From Gemmatimonadota bacterium (GTDB taxonomy: Bacteria > Gemmatimonadota > Gemmatimonadetes > Gemmatimonadales > GWC2-71-9), in NCBI GenBank assembly GCA_022562295.1, contig JADFPO010000028.1, positions 1-37,746 on the forward strand: DNA of 37,746 nucleotides, in the 5' to 3' direction. The position numbers and the translations under genes were made by a program. How positions within the stretch are numbered: position 1 is the stretch's first letter; each line of letters begins with the position of its first letter. A model generated the notes under the pieces. That model had not been told where the DNA came from and did not search any database. It saw nothing but the letters and a program-made list of their open reading frames with translations. Shown in pieces: positions 15,898-24,482 of this stretch.

Positions 15898-16364
15898 ACG
15901 GCTGCCCGGACGGCGAAACGCCGGACCCTGAAAGTTGAAAGCTGATAACAGCTATCAGCGGGTCAGCTCTCGCTTTTATGTCGAGCGACCGTTTATCACT
16001 CCATCCGCTATCCCGATCCCCTACCCCCCGCACAGGCTACCATCGGATCGACGTTTGCGGCTCTACGCGCAGGCAAGTAGGCCGCCAGCAACGCCACTAC
16101 CAGCAGCAGCGCCGGCGCGCCCATGAATACCACCGGATCCCATACCCCAACGGCGAACAAGAGCCCACATCGTTTGAGCTTTGGCCAAAGGCGCCGAAAC
16201 TACGACCAAAAGGCCAAACAGACTCAGCTGCGGCCTACGAAGCAGGCCTCCACCACGTGACGCAAGTCACTTCCAGAAGGGGAGCTATGTCCTTTCCCCA
16301 GTTGCAGTTGTCGGGCGGTATTGTGGGGAATCGTATCATCGAACCACGAGGGTAGGAATTCAAC
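15898..16364. other. Non-coding gap before the kinase gene
   Basis: No convincing gene on either strand. It holds a 7-base perfect inverted repeat (GCTGATA at 15941-15947, TATCAGC at 15953-15959), a pyrimidine-rich tract at 16008-16029 resembling the complement of the GGGGATA arrays, and a GTGAC-N4-GTCAC palindrome at 16257-16270, about 95 bases before the kinase start, which could be an operator. No good -10/-35 pair was found. Confidence 0.4.
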
Positions 16365-18344
16365 ATGTTTTGCCAAAGGTGCGGCACCGAGGTTCCCGTC
16401 AACGCCGAGTACTGCACGAAGTGCGGACTTGGACACGGCACAACCACGCCGATGCCCGCCGTTCCCACCGTGGTCACACCGGAGAAAAAATCTGAGCTGG
16501 AAATCGTGCGGGAGGCGCTCGGTGACGTGTACGACGTTCGGGAGCTGATCGGTCGGGGCGGCATGGCCACCGTGTTCCGGGCCCAGGAAAAGGATCTGGG
16601 ACGGGACGTGGCACTCAAGGTGCTCCCGTTCTCTCACGAGCACGATACGAATTTTGTCCAGCGATTCGCGCAGGAGGCGCGGACGGCAGCGCGACTCGAG
16701 CATGCCAATATCATTCCGATCTACCGCGTGGGTCGGTCGGGCAACGTCATCTACCTGGCAATGCGATATCTCAGCGGTCCCACTCTTGCCGAATTGATCG
16801 AGCAGGTGGCGCCGATGGAACCGAAAGACATCCGCCGCATTCTCATCGAGTCGGCCCGGGCGCTCGGCCACGCGCACGAGCACCAAGTGGTGCACCGGGA
16901 CGTGAAGCCCGACAACATCATGTTCAAGGAATCCGGTGACGTGGTCGTGTGCGACTTTGGGATTGCCAAAGCAGCTTCGGAAACCTCGCTCACCGGCACC
17001 GGTGTCACGGTAGGGACCCCGTTGTACATGAGCCCCGAACAGGTCAAGGCGCAAACCCTCGACGGGCGCAGCGACCTGTACTCGCTGGGGGTGGTCGGGT
17101 ACCAATGCCTCACTGGCAGTGTGCCGTTCGACGGCGAGGACTCGTTCGCCATCGGATTCAAGCACCTCCACGAGGAGCCGCCGGTCCCCCAGCTGAAGAC
17201 GGCCGAACACGAGAGTCTCTTCCGCATCATTCGCAAGATGTTGGCCAAGGATCCCGCCGAGCGCTTTCCCGACGCAGATTCTCTCATCACGGCTCTCTCC
17301 AGCGATCCCGCCGACGCCGTGCCGGTTCCGACCCTTTCAAGCACCGTCACAGACCAGATCGAGCAGGCCCCGAAGAGACCCAAGCCCTCGCCGGCCGAAG
17401 GGCGTACCACGGCCGTTTCCACAACGCCCATCACGCCGATCCCGGCGCGCCCATCTCTGGTCGATTCGCGTGCCTCGTTCCGGCGACCGAAAAAGCGCAG
17501 GAGCGGTGTGCTGGTCGGGATGCTGTTGGTGACGATGCTCGGGGGAGTGGGCGGAGGCGGATACTACTACGTCGACACCGCGGGGGGATTGCGGCCCGCG
17601 GTGGCGCGCTTCCCGCAGCTCGCCAGCATTCTACGGCAGGTTTCGGACGCCATCAGGCCATCAGGCGCCAACACCGCGGTTGCAACACCCGCCGTACCCG
17701 TCGCGACAGCGTCGCTCAGCGGCCCAGCAGGTGCAGTAGATTCTGTCGCGCCCAACGCTGCCCTGCCCGACACGCTCCAAGCAGTCAAAAATCCCGAAAC
17801 GGAAGCACCCCGTCCTGGCCGCTTGGTCATCGCGAACCTCCCAAGCGATGCCACCCTGTGGATCAACGACCGGTTCGTTACTGGGCTACGTCACGACCTC
17901 GAGGAAGGAAGCTATCGACTTCGGATCGTGGCACCGGGATTCGACCCCTACGCGACGACGGTGACCGTTTCGGCTGGTGACACATTGGTGCATCGCGTCA
18001 CGCTAGAGCAAATGGCTCAGTGCGAACAGCTCTACGAGGCGGGATACAACTTGCGAGAAGCCTGCTTCGAGGTGAGTCCGCGCCTGCGGCCCGGAACCAG
18101 CTCTGCTGTCACGTTGCGGAGTGCCCTTGCGAGAACCCCGACCAGACCAGTAATTCTCGGTATCCAGGTACTGCCGGATGGTACCGCCGGAACGGTCATC
18201 GTTAGGGATCCGTCGGATGTAGCCGAATTTTCCATTCAGGCCGTCGCCTACGCCAAGAGCCTGGCGTACACCGCTGCTACAAAACAAGGTCGGACGGTGA
18301 CGGGCTGGGTGGAATTCCCCTTCTATGCTCCGAGGCCACGGTAG
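16365..18344 (+). CDS. Zinc-ribbon Ser/Thr protein kinase with TM, PEGA and TonB_C-like domains
   Basis: 659 residues. Order: an N-terminal zinc ribbon (Cys3, Cys6, Cys17, Cys20); a complete Hanks-type kinase at about 56-315 with glycine loop IGRGGMATVF, Lys85, HRDVKPDN (catalytic Asp179), DFG at 197-199 and SPE at 223-225; a Pro/Thr-rich linker; one transmembrane helix at about 380-402; a PEGA domain at about 485-548 (LVIANLPSDATLWINDRFV, then GSYRLRIVAPGFDPY); and a C-terminal domain at about 593-655 (RPVILGIQVLPDGTAGTVIV, later GWVEFPFY) with the pattern of TonB C-terminal domains. The topology puts the kinase in the cytoplasm and PEGA/TonB_C in the periplasm, so envelope sensing is likely. 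The next gene is a kinase-less paralogue. Confidence 0.93.
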   Translation: MFCQRCGTEVPVNAEYCTKCGLGHGTTTPMPAVPTVVTPEKKSELEIVREALGDVYDVRELIGRGGMATVFRAQEKDLGRDVALKVLPFSHEHDTNFVQRFAQEARTAARLEHANIIPIYRVGRSGNVIYLAMRYLSGPTLAELIEQVAPMEPKDIRRILIESARALGHAHEHQVVHRDVKPDNIMFKESGDVVVCDFGIAKAASETSLTGTGVTVGTPLYMSPEQVKAQTLDGRSDLYSLGVVGYQCLTGSVPFDGEDSFAIGFKHLHEEPPVPQLKTAEHESLFRIIRKMLAKDPAERFPDADSLITALSSDPADAVPVPTLSSTVTDQIEQAPKRPKPSPAEGRTTAVSTTPITPIPARPSLVDSRASFRRPKKRRSGVLVGMLLVTMLGGVGGGGYYYVDTAGGLRPAVARFPQLASILRQVSDAIRPSGANTAVATPAVPVATASLSGPAGAVDSVAPNAALPDTLQAVKNPETEAPRPGRLVIANLPSDATLWINDRFVTGLRHDLEEGSYRLRIVAPGFDPYATTVTVSAGDTLVHRVTLEQMAQCEQLYEAGYNLREACFEVSPRLRPGTSSAVTLRSALARTPTRPVILGIQVLPDGTAGTVIVRDPSDVAEFSIQAVAYAKSLAYTAATKQGRTVTGWVEFPFYAPRPR

Positions 18345-18385
18345 CAGGCGGTACCTGACTCTACAACTCACAGGTCCTGCTCCGC

Positions 18386-19852
18386 ATGTTCTGTAGCCGC
18401 TGCCGCGAACCGATTGCGAAGAACTCCGACGACCTCTGCCCGAACTGCATGGCAGAGCTCGGTATTACCGCGTCCGAGCCGGCGGAGCCGGAGCCGGATG
18501 AACCGAGCGCGGCTGCACCGGAACCTCCGACTGACGTTTCTGCCGCTTCCGAGGCGTCAGCACCGGCCGACGATGGACTTCTGATCGTACATGGGGCGGT
18601 TGAGGAGGACGCAGCACTCGAAAACCAAGCGGACCAGATGGAAGGTGTCTCCGCCGGACCCGCGGAGGATCCGGAACCGGCGGACGATCCCGGGCCCCAA
18701 CTCATCGAACCGTCCTTTGCCGATCAGGCCGAGAGCGCTGCGACAGCGCCGGACCCGGATCCGACACCAGTGGACGAGCTCGCCCCTCAAATGTTCGAGG
18801 CGTCGTTCGGCGATCAACTCGAGAAAATGGTGACGCCTTCCGCCCCGAAACCGGCGGACGACCCCAACCCTTCACTGATTGAACCGTCTTTGGCGGAGCA
18901 GCTCGAGAGCGCCGCGACACCACCCGCGACAGAGCCAAAGCCGGAGGTCAGCCCCCCCGCACGTCCCCAGGTAGCACCGCCTATCGCCGATCAGATCGTG
19001 GCCGTGCCCACGCCACCCGCCGCGGCGCCGGATCCACCCAGCTCAGCTCCCCGAGAACGGGCAAGTCAGTCCGAGGTCGAGAAACTCGATCCCGTACCGG
19101 CCCCGAAAAAGAAGCCGCCTCGAAGGCGCCCCGCGACACCGCGGCGCAAGAGCGTGGCAGTCAGACTGCTACGGGCGGGGTTAATCATCGTCGTGGTCGC
19201 CGCCGTGGGTGCCGGAGGATATTACGCCGGAACGGGGGAGTTGCCGCCGGTTCTCGCACAGTTCCCGGTACTGACCCGCCTGTTGGAACGAGCGCCCGCG
19301 GCGCCGGCAGATTCGGTTCCGGGACTGTTGATCGTTTCCATCGACGCCAACGATGCGACGCTCTGGATCAACGACGAGTTCGTCAATCGCCGCCGGCACG
19401 AACTGTTGGCAGGCGAATATCGACTCAGGGTAGTGGCGCCGGGATACCTACCATACGAAACCACCCTCGCATTGTTGCCCGGCGACACGTTGGAGTACGC
19501 CGTTCCGCTACAGCCAATCCCGCAATGCGACGGACCGCAAACCGTGGGCTATAACCTGGACGCCCTCTGTTTCGACGAGAGCCCGCGACTCGTGGGGAGT
19601 GCCCGGTTCGCGGTTCCCCTCGGACCCACGATGACCAGACGCCCCAGCAAGCCCGCGATCCTCTCGATAGAGGTTCTTGCTGACGGAAGCCCGGGAACGG
19701 TCATCGTAAAGGATCCGTCCGATGTGCCACAGTTCGCCATCACCGCTGTGGGATTCGCCAAGGGCCTCACGTACGAGCCGGCGCGGAAAAACGGTAGCGC
19801 CGTGGTGGGATGGGTGGAACTCGAGTTTTACGCGGGGAGGCTGGGGTCGTAG
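18386..19852 (+). CDS. Kinase-less paralogue: zinc ribbon, acidic repeats, TM, PEGA, TonB_C-like
   Basis: 488 residues. The ends match the upstream kinase closely: zinc ribbon (Cys3, Cys6, Cys18, Cys21), TM helix at about 257-280 preceded by a Lys/Arg-rich stretch, PEGA at about 312-375 (ATLWINDEFVNRRRHELLAGE) and TonB_C-like domain at about 422-482 (AILSIEVLADGSPGTVIVKD). The kinase is replaced by an acidic Pro/Ala-rich cytoplasmic linker of about 215 residues with three clear and one weaker copy of a repeat of about 30-40 residues (DDPxPxLIEPSxxxQxES). It begins 41 bases after the kinase stop, so co-transcription is likely. It may be the partner or substrate of the kinase, or a decoy sharing its periplasmic ligand; this is inference. 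Confidence 0.88.
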   Translation: MFCSRCREPIAKNSDDLCPNCMAELGITASEPAEPEPDEPSAAAPEPPTDVSAASEASAPADDGLLIVHGAVEEDAALENQADQMEGVSAGPAEDPEPADDPGPQLIEPSFADQAESAATAPDPDPTPVDELAPQMFEASFGDQLEKMVTPSAPKPADDPNPSLIEPSLAEQLESAATPPATEPKPEVSPPARPQVAPPIADQIVAVPTPPAAAPDPPSSAPRERASQSEVEKLDPVPAPKKKPPRRRPATPRRKSVAVRLLRAGLIIVVVAAVGAGGYYAGTGELPPVLAQFPVLTRLLERAPAAPADSVPGLLIVSIDANDATLWINDEFVNRRRHELLAGEYRLRVVAPGYLPYETTLALLPGDTLEYAVPLQPIPQCDGPQTVGYNLDALCFDESPRLVGSARFAVPLGPTMTRRPSKPAILSIEVLADGSPGTVIVKDPSDVPQFAITAVGFAKGLTYEPARKNGSAVVGWVELEFYAGRLGS

Positions 19853-19888
19853 GCAGGGGGGCGGGCACCCCGGCCAAGCCAACCCGAG

Positions 19889-21631
19889 TCAGCGGCTCGG
19901 GACTTCGTCGAGCACCTCCCTAACCAACGCCACCAACGCACTCAGAGCCCAGGGCTTCGAGACGAACGGGACGGTTGGATCGAGTGGGACGCCGGAGTGT
20001 ATGTCGTTGGCCGAATAACCGCTCGTGTAGATGAACCGTACGTCCGGCGTCTCTTTCCGTATCATGTCGTGCACTTCCGGACCGCTCATCTTGGGCATGA
20101 CGATGTCGGTGATGACCAAAACGATGCGGGACGAGTTCCCCTTGAAGACGCGGAAACCGTCCTCCCCATCCACACCAAGCAGCACCGAGTAGCCATACCG
20201 CTCGAGGACTCGCTTCCCCGCCCTTCGGAGGGCCTCCTCGTCCTCGATGAGCAGAATCGTTTCGCCCTCCCCGCGTGGCGGCTTTTCTTCCGCCTGGGGT
20301 GGCGTTACCGGCTCCGGTTCTTGGGAGGTTAGCGGAAAGTAGACGGAAATCGTAGTACCACGCCCCACCGCGCTCTCCACGTCCACAAACCCCTTCTGCT
20401 GCTTCATCAGGCCGAAGATGATCGTCATCCCCAACCCAGTGCCTTCACCGGCCGCCTTCGTCGTGAAAAACGGCTCGAAGATCTTCTCCTTGGTTGCCTC
20501 GTCCATCCCGTCGCCGGAGTCGCTTACCGAAAGCCGAACGTACTTGCCCGCGGTTCCCCATCCCTGGCGACGACACCGTTCCTCATCCAGCGACGCCCTC
20601 CGAACGTCGATGCGCAGGATTCCCCCATTCGGCATGGCGTCGCGCGCGTTGTTGGCCAAGTTCATGACGATCTGCTCGATCGCGTCCGGGTCGGCCTCGA
20701 TTCGAAGCGGTCGGTCCTCGATCGACGACTGAATCTCAATGGATGCCGGCAACAGCCTACGCAGCGTATCCGAAAGCCGCTCCACCCGGCCCGCGAGGTC
20801 GAGCGGCTTCAGCGAGAGCATCCCCCTGCGGCTAAACGAGAGGAGCTTCTCGACGAGGGTCGCTCCGTGACGCGCCGCGTCCTGCACGTCTCTCAACTCG
20901 GAACGGGTCTGTGTCGCGTCTGGAGGCAGATCGTCAGCGATCAGGGTCGCGTTCGTCTGAATGACCGTCAGGAGATTGTTGAAGTCGTGCGCGAGACCAC
21001 TCGTGAGCCGGCCCAGCGCCTCTATTTTCTGGGCGTGCCGCAGTGCCTCCTGTGCTTCTTTGCGCTCGGTGATCTCGCTTGCCAGCTTCTCATTGACTTC
21101 GAGCAGTTTTTCCGTCCGCTCCGCGATCCGCCTCTCCAACTCTCCCTTCGTCTTCCGCAGTTCCCTTTCCGCACGCCGGCTATCCGTCACGTCGCGCCAA
21201 ACCGACCGGCTGCGAACGATCGTTCCGTCGGCGTCGCGAACCGCGGAGGCGCTCAGGCTCACGTCGATCTTCTCGCCGTCCTTGCAGGTCACCTGCAGCA
21301 GCGCCTCACACACCTCGCCGGTTCGCTTGAACGCCTGAAATGCTTTCGCAACATCCTCCAGGCAATCGGGGTGATAGAGGTCGAAGATCGATCGGCCGAT
21401 GATCTCTTCTCTGGAGTAACCCAGCTTCGTGAGCGTTGTACGGTTACACTGGACGATGGTCGCCGTGGCGGGATCGACCGAGACCATCATGTCCGGGGCG
21501 TTCTCGTAGAGATCGCGGTACTGCTCCTCCGACGCGGACGAACCGTCCTGAGCAGCACCCTCCGAGACGGGATCGCGCACAGCAGTCAGTTCACCGTCGA
21601 GCTGTTCTTTGGTCCTGTCACCGTGCTGCAA
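19889..21631 (-). CDS. PAS hybrid histidine kinase with C-terminal receiver
   Basis: 580 residues from a TTG preceded by GAGG; a GTG at 21580 is an alternative. Order: PAS domain at about 33-150 (YENAPDMMVSVDPATATIVQ, ending WRDVTDSR), a coiled coil at about 150-200, HisKA with phospho-acceptor His215 in GLAHDFNNLL, HATPase with N-box (NLANNARDAM, Asn328), G1 DSGDGMD and G2 GTGLGM, then a linker and receiver domain at about 457-575 with phosphoryl Asp509, Thr536 and Lys559. There is no transmembrane segment, so it is a cytoplasmic sensor. The receiver lacks an output domain and would pass phosphate to another protein or self-regulate. The upstream region carries the AT-rich island at 21714-21784. 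Confidence 0.93.
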   Translation of the reverse strand: MQHGDRTKEQLDGELTAVRDPVSEGAAQDGSSASEEQYRDLYENAPDMMVSVDPATATIVQCNRTTLTKLGYSREEIIGRSIFDLYHPDCLEDVAKAFQAFKRTGEVCEALLQVTCKDGEKIDVSLSASAVRDADGTIVRSRSVWRDVTDSRRAERELRKTKGELERRIAERTEKLLEVNEKLASEITERKEAQEALRHAQKIEALGRLTSGLAHDFNNLLTVIQTNATLIADDLPPDATQTRSELRDVQDAARHGATLVEKLLSFSRRGMLSLKPLDLAGRVERLSDTLRRLLPASIEIQSSIEDRPLRIEADPDAIEQIVMNLANNARDAMPNGGILRIDVRRASLDEERCRRQGWGTAGKYVRLSVSDSGDGMDEATKEKIFEPFFTTKAAGEGTGLGMTIIFGLMKQQKGFVDVESAVGRGTTISVYFPLTSQEPEPVTPPQAEEKPPRGEGETILLIEDEEALRRAGKRVLERYGYSVLLGVDGEDGFRVFKGNSSRIVLVITDIVMPKMSGPEVHDMIRKETPDVRFIYTSGYSANDIHSGVPLDPTVPFVSKPWALSALVALVREVLDEVPSR

Positions 21632-21713
21632 CGCTCGGGCCTCGATTCCGTGAGGGACCGATAAACCTAAGCAGATACCGGTGTGACTAGCCAGACGCTC
21701 CGCATTTGTTAGC

Positions 21714-21784
21714 AGCTATAGCTTTATCTGCATATTAATAATATAGCGTATAAGCTATATTATATTGCGTGTACACTATACACG
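21714..21784. promoter_or_regulatory. AT-rich island with three adjacent palindromes
   Basis: In an otherwise GC-rich window, this stretch is strongly AT-rich and holds AGCTATAGCT (21714-21723), a 10-base perfect inverted repeat ATAATATAGC-N6-GCTATATTAT (21738-21763), and CGTGTA-N5-TACACG (21768-21784). TATAGC/GCTATA recurs in the first two. It lies between the divergent histidine kinase and the leader ORF/FG-GAP gene, so it probably holds promoters for one or both, with bound regulators. The rest of 21632-21930 shows nothing recognisable. Confidence 0.6.
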
Positions 21785-21930
21785 GACATTGCTACCACTA
21801 GCGCTTGGTCCGCAAGAAGACCCGCCCGTTGCGCGTCCGCGCCGGTAGCCCTAAGGAGAGCGCGGCGTCAGAGAAGTGGTGAGGGCGTTTAGTTCGCCGC
21901 GGATGCTTCTTCGATCATTCGGAGGTGAAT

Positions 21931-22059
21931 ATGAGACGTACGACCATCGGCTGCAGCTGTAGGCGCTGGCGAGCTATCTTTGTTTATTGGGACAGCGTGA
22001 TGCGCGCCCTCCAGTTTCCGAACAGATCAGCGCCTCCACCAACACGGCTATGTGGATGA
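21931..22059 (+). CDS. Possible 42-residue leader peptide coupled to the FG-GAP lipoprotein gene
   Basis: ATG at 21931 with a good ribosome site (GGAGG, five-base spacing). The 42-residue product is basic, with GCSCRRWRA and a Trp/Tyr-containing centre, and resembles nothing I know. Its stop codon TGA (22057-22059) overlaps the lipoprotein's ATG at 22056 as ATGA, a classic arrangement for translational coupling. It may exist only to feed ribosomes to the next gene, or it may sense translation. The peptide itself may have no function. Confidence 0.45.
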   Translation: MRRTTIGCSCRRWRAIFVYWDSVMRALQFPNRSAPPPTRLCG

Positions 22060-23942
22060 CGAACGAAACGCTACTCTCTCAGAAGACTGGCTCGCGGCGT
22101 ATCAAGCGTTTCGTAATCCACTCGCTAGCGCTTGCGCTGGCCGCAGGATGCCGATCCGGTGACGCCGAGCATCGTTCGAACGTCTCGCCGAGCCTGGCCT
22201 TCCCACCGGAACTCGTTCGGGTCGTGAATCCGTTTGAGGTCCTGGACGAAGCGGGCAACCGTTACGCACACCCAACACTCGGCGGCCTGAACGTTCCGCG
22301 ACCGCAGCTCATCGACATCGATCACGACGGCGACCTGGATCTCTTCATTCAGGAGCGGTCGGGGCAGATCATGTTCTTCGAGCACGTCGCGGGTCTCGAT
22401 GCAACCGAGTTCGTCTGGCGCACCGATCACTACCAGGGGCTCGATGTCGGAGAGTGGTACCGTTTCGTCGACATGGACGATGACGGTGATTACGATTTGC
22501 TGGCGGAGGAGCCGTTCAGTCATATCCGGTACTACCGCAACGATGGCACGCCCGGCGAGCCGTCGTTCACCCTCGCAGCTGATACGCTGCGAGATCCCGC
22601 CGGCAAGGCCATTTTCTCGGATCGGCAGAACATTCCCAACGTGACGGACATCGATTGTGACGGAATGTTGGACTTGTTTCTGGGTAGGCTCGATGGGACG
22701 GTCAGCCGATACGAAGAGCGCGGCGCTGACGAAAACGGCGTCCCCCGATTCAGACTCGTGGCGGACCGCTTCGAGAGGATCGAGATCGTCGCGCAGATCG
22801 GGAGTCGGCACGGGGCCAATACGATAGCGTTCGAAGACGTCGATCACGATGGGGATCAAGACCTTTTCTGGGGCGATTTCTTCGAGCCCGGGTTGCTCTT
22901 CATCGAAAACCGGGGGTCGTGCACGTCGCCCGTGCTGCGCGGAGAGCCCGTCGCATTCCCACTCGAGAGACCCCTGAAGACCAGCGGATACAACGCGCCA
23001 ACCTTTGGCGACGTAGACGGCGACGGCGACCTGGACCTGCTAGTCGGAGTGCTCGGCGGCGCCTTCAACCCGAACCTGACCGCAGCCGACAACCTGCTGT
23101 TCTTCGAGGGAGACGCCGACGGGACGTTCACCCAGCGCACGGCGCGGTACCTCTCGGGAATCGACATTGGCAGTGAGAGCATTCCCGCTCTGGTAGACCT
23201 CGATGGCGACGGCGATCTCGATCTTCTGCTCAGCAACAAGATCGACCCCGCGAACCTCCGCACCTCCCGGGTGTACCGGTTCGAGAACCAGGGAACGCCG
23301 CGCAATCCATCGTTTCGGTTGACGGGCACGCTGAACCTTTCGGGCTCGTATCATTACGCACCAACGTTTGGTGATCTGGATGGCGACGGCGATGTGGACA
23401 TGCTGCTCGGATCGTGGAGCAACGACGTCGCCTTCCTGCGCAACACCGGCACGACGACGGAAGCGGAGTTCGTCCTCGAAGACTCGACGTTCGTTTCCCT
23501 GACGCGCGGCAGCAACAGCACGCCGACCCTCGGTGATCTCGATGGGGACGGCGATCTCGATCTCTTCGTGGGCGAGGCCTCCGGCACACTCAACTACTAC
23601 CGCAACGACGGAACGCCACAATCCCCGAACTTCGTTCTCGTATCCGACCGCTACAACGATATCGATGTAGGGCGACGGAGTTTCCCCACGCTGGTCGACC
23701 TCGACCGAGACGGCGATCTCGACCTCGTAGTCGGCACCGCGGCCGGCGAACTGAAGTTCTTCCGCAACGTGGGCACACCGCAGGCCGCGGAGTTCGTTCC
23801 CGACCCGGCGTTCACTTTCACCGTCGGCGGATATGCGACGCCCGTCTTTGCCGATATCGACGGAGACGGAGACCTCGACCTCTTCTCCGGCGGAATCGGC
23901 GGTGGTTTGTTGTTCTTCGAGAACCGGGCCGTGGCAAGGTAG
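22056..23942 (+). CDS. FG-GAP/VCBS-repeat beta-propeller lipoprotein
   Basis: 628 residues from the ATG at 22056. The frame is open to a TTG at 21987 and an ATG at 22050, but 22056 gives a basic start (RRIKR), a hydrophobic stretch and LAAGC, a lipoprotein signal. The rest is about ten repeats around the calcium-binding pattern DxDxDGDxDL: for example DIDHDGDLDLF, DMDDDGDYDLL, DVDGDGDLDLLVG, DLDGDGDVDMLLG and DIDGDGDLDLFSG, each followed by a strand such as LNYYRNDGTP. Such repeats form integrin-like propellers that bind calcium and often carbohydrate or protein partners on the surface. No catalytic domain is fused. The ligand is unknown. Confidence 0.92.
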   Translation: MTNETLLSQKTGSRRIKRFVIHSLALALAAGCRSGDAEHRSNVSPSLAFPPELVRVVNPFEVLDEAGNRYAHPTLGGLNVPRPQLIDIDHDGDLDLFIQERSGQIMFFEHVAGLDATEFVWRTDHYQGLDVGEWYRFVDMDDDGDYDLLAEEPFSHIRYYRNDGTPGEPSFTLAADTLRDPAGKAIFSDRQNIPNVTDIDCDGMLDLFLGRLDGTVSRYEERGADENGVPRFRLVADRFERIEIVAQIGSRHGANTIAFEDVDHDGDQDLFWGDFFEPGLLFIENRGSCTSPVLRGEPVAFPLERPLKTSGYNAPTFGDVDGDGDLDLLVGVLGGAFNPNLTAADNLLFFEGDADGTFTQRTARYLSGIDIGSESIPALVDLDGDGDLDLLLSNKIDPANLRTSRVYRFENQGTPRNPSFRLTGTLNLSGSYHYAPTFGDLDGDGDVDMLLGSWSNDVAFLRNTGTTTEAEFVLEDSTFVSLTRGSNSTPTLGDLDGDGDLDLFVGEASGTLNYYRNDGTPQSPNFVLVSDRYNDIDVGRRSFPTLVDLDRDGDLDLVVGTAAGELKFFRNVGTPQAAEFVPDPAFTFTVGGYATPVFADIDGDGDLDLFSGGIGGGLLFFENRAVAR

Positions 23943-24116
23943 GCCCCGCGGAACGGCTGCTTAACTCTGCCGTAACTTCATATACCACAAAGCTTAACGC
24001 CAGCGCCAAGACCCATCTCACGGCGCCGGTGCTCCGTTGAAACCTGGTCACTATTCCCTCGTAGGATACATCGCACGAGGCGACAACCTGCAAACGCCGA
24101 GGACCGACACGAGACG

Positions 24117-24482
24117 ATGACGAGCTCGAACCACTCGCAAGCCGAAGACCTACTGCCCCTTTCCATACCTGTGTTCCAGATACTCATCTCCCTGAGCGAC
24201 CGGGATCTGCATGGCTACGCTCTGATCGGAGACATCCGGCAGCATACCGACGGGGAAGTGAACCTCAGCACCAGCACGCTCTATGGCGCCATCAAACGGA
24301 TGATGCGAGACCGGTTGATCCAGAAGAGCGCCATCCGACCGGCGCCCGAGTCCAACGACGAGCGGCGACGCTATTACCGCATTACCGATCTCGGACGCAA
24401 GGTGGCTCACTGCGAGGCGCGCCGCATCCAGCGTCTGGCCGAGCTGGTTCGAGACAAGCAGTTCGTGACCCCGACTCCGTGA
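24117..24482 (+). CDS. PadR-family transcriptional regulator
   Basis: 121 residues. The winged helix matches PadR: FQILISLSDRDLHGYALIGDI, LSTSTLYGAIKRMMRDRLIQ as recognition helix, and RRRYYRITDLGRKVAHCEA for the wing and dimer helix. It lacks the long C-terminal domain of larger PadR proteins, which is usual for the short class paired with permeases. Its stop overlaps the permease start by four bases, so the two are translationally coupled and PadR probably controls its own operon. A weak candidate promoter is TTGAAA at 24037 with TAGGAT at 24062 (19-base spacing). The rest of 23943-24116 holds nothing clear. Confidence 0.93.
   Translation: MTSSNHSQAEDLLPLSIPVFQILISLSDRDLHGYALIGDIRQHTDGEVNLSTSTLYGAIKRMMRDRLIQKSAIRPAPESNDERRRYYRITDLGRKVAHCEARRIQRLAELVRDKQFVTPTP

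Noticed and set aside
16224-17210. 328-residue minus-strand ORF antisense to the kinase gene
   Set aside because: Composition is typical of an antisense shadow in GC-rich DNA and the opposite strand encodes clear kinase motifs.
19853-19888. G-rich stretch after the kinase-less paralogue as another array or terminator
   Set aside because: Too short to show a period, and no stem of useful length was found.
21714-21784. AT-rich island as a replication origin
   Set aside because: No DnaA-box cluster and no dnaA, dnaN or rep gene nearby; a regulatory region is simpler.
21987-22055. Extended TTG start for the FG-GAP lipoprotein
   Set aside because: It puts 23 extra residues before the basic n-region and lipobox; the ATG at 22056 fits a lipoprotein signal and overlaps the leader stop as ATGA.
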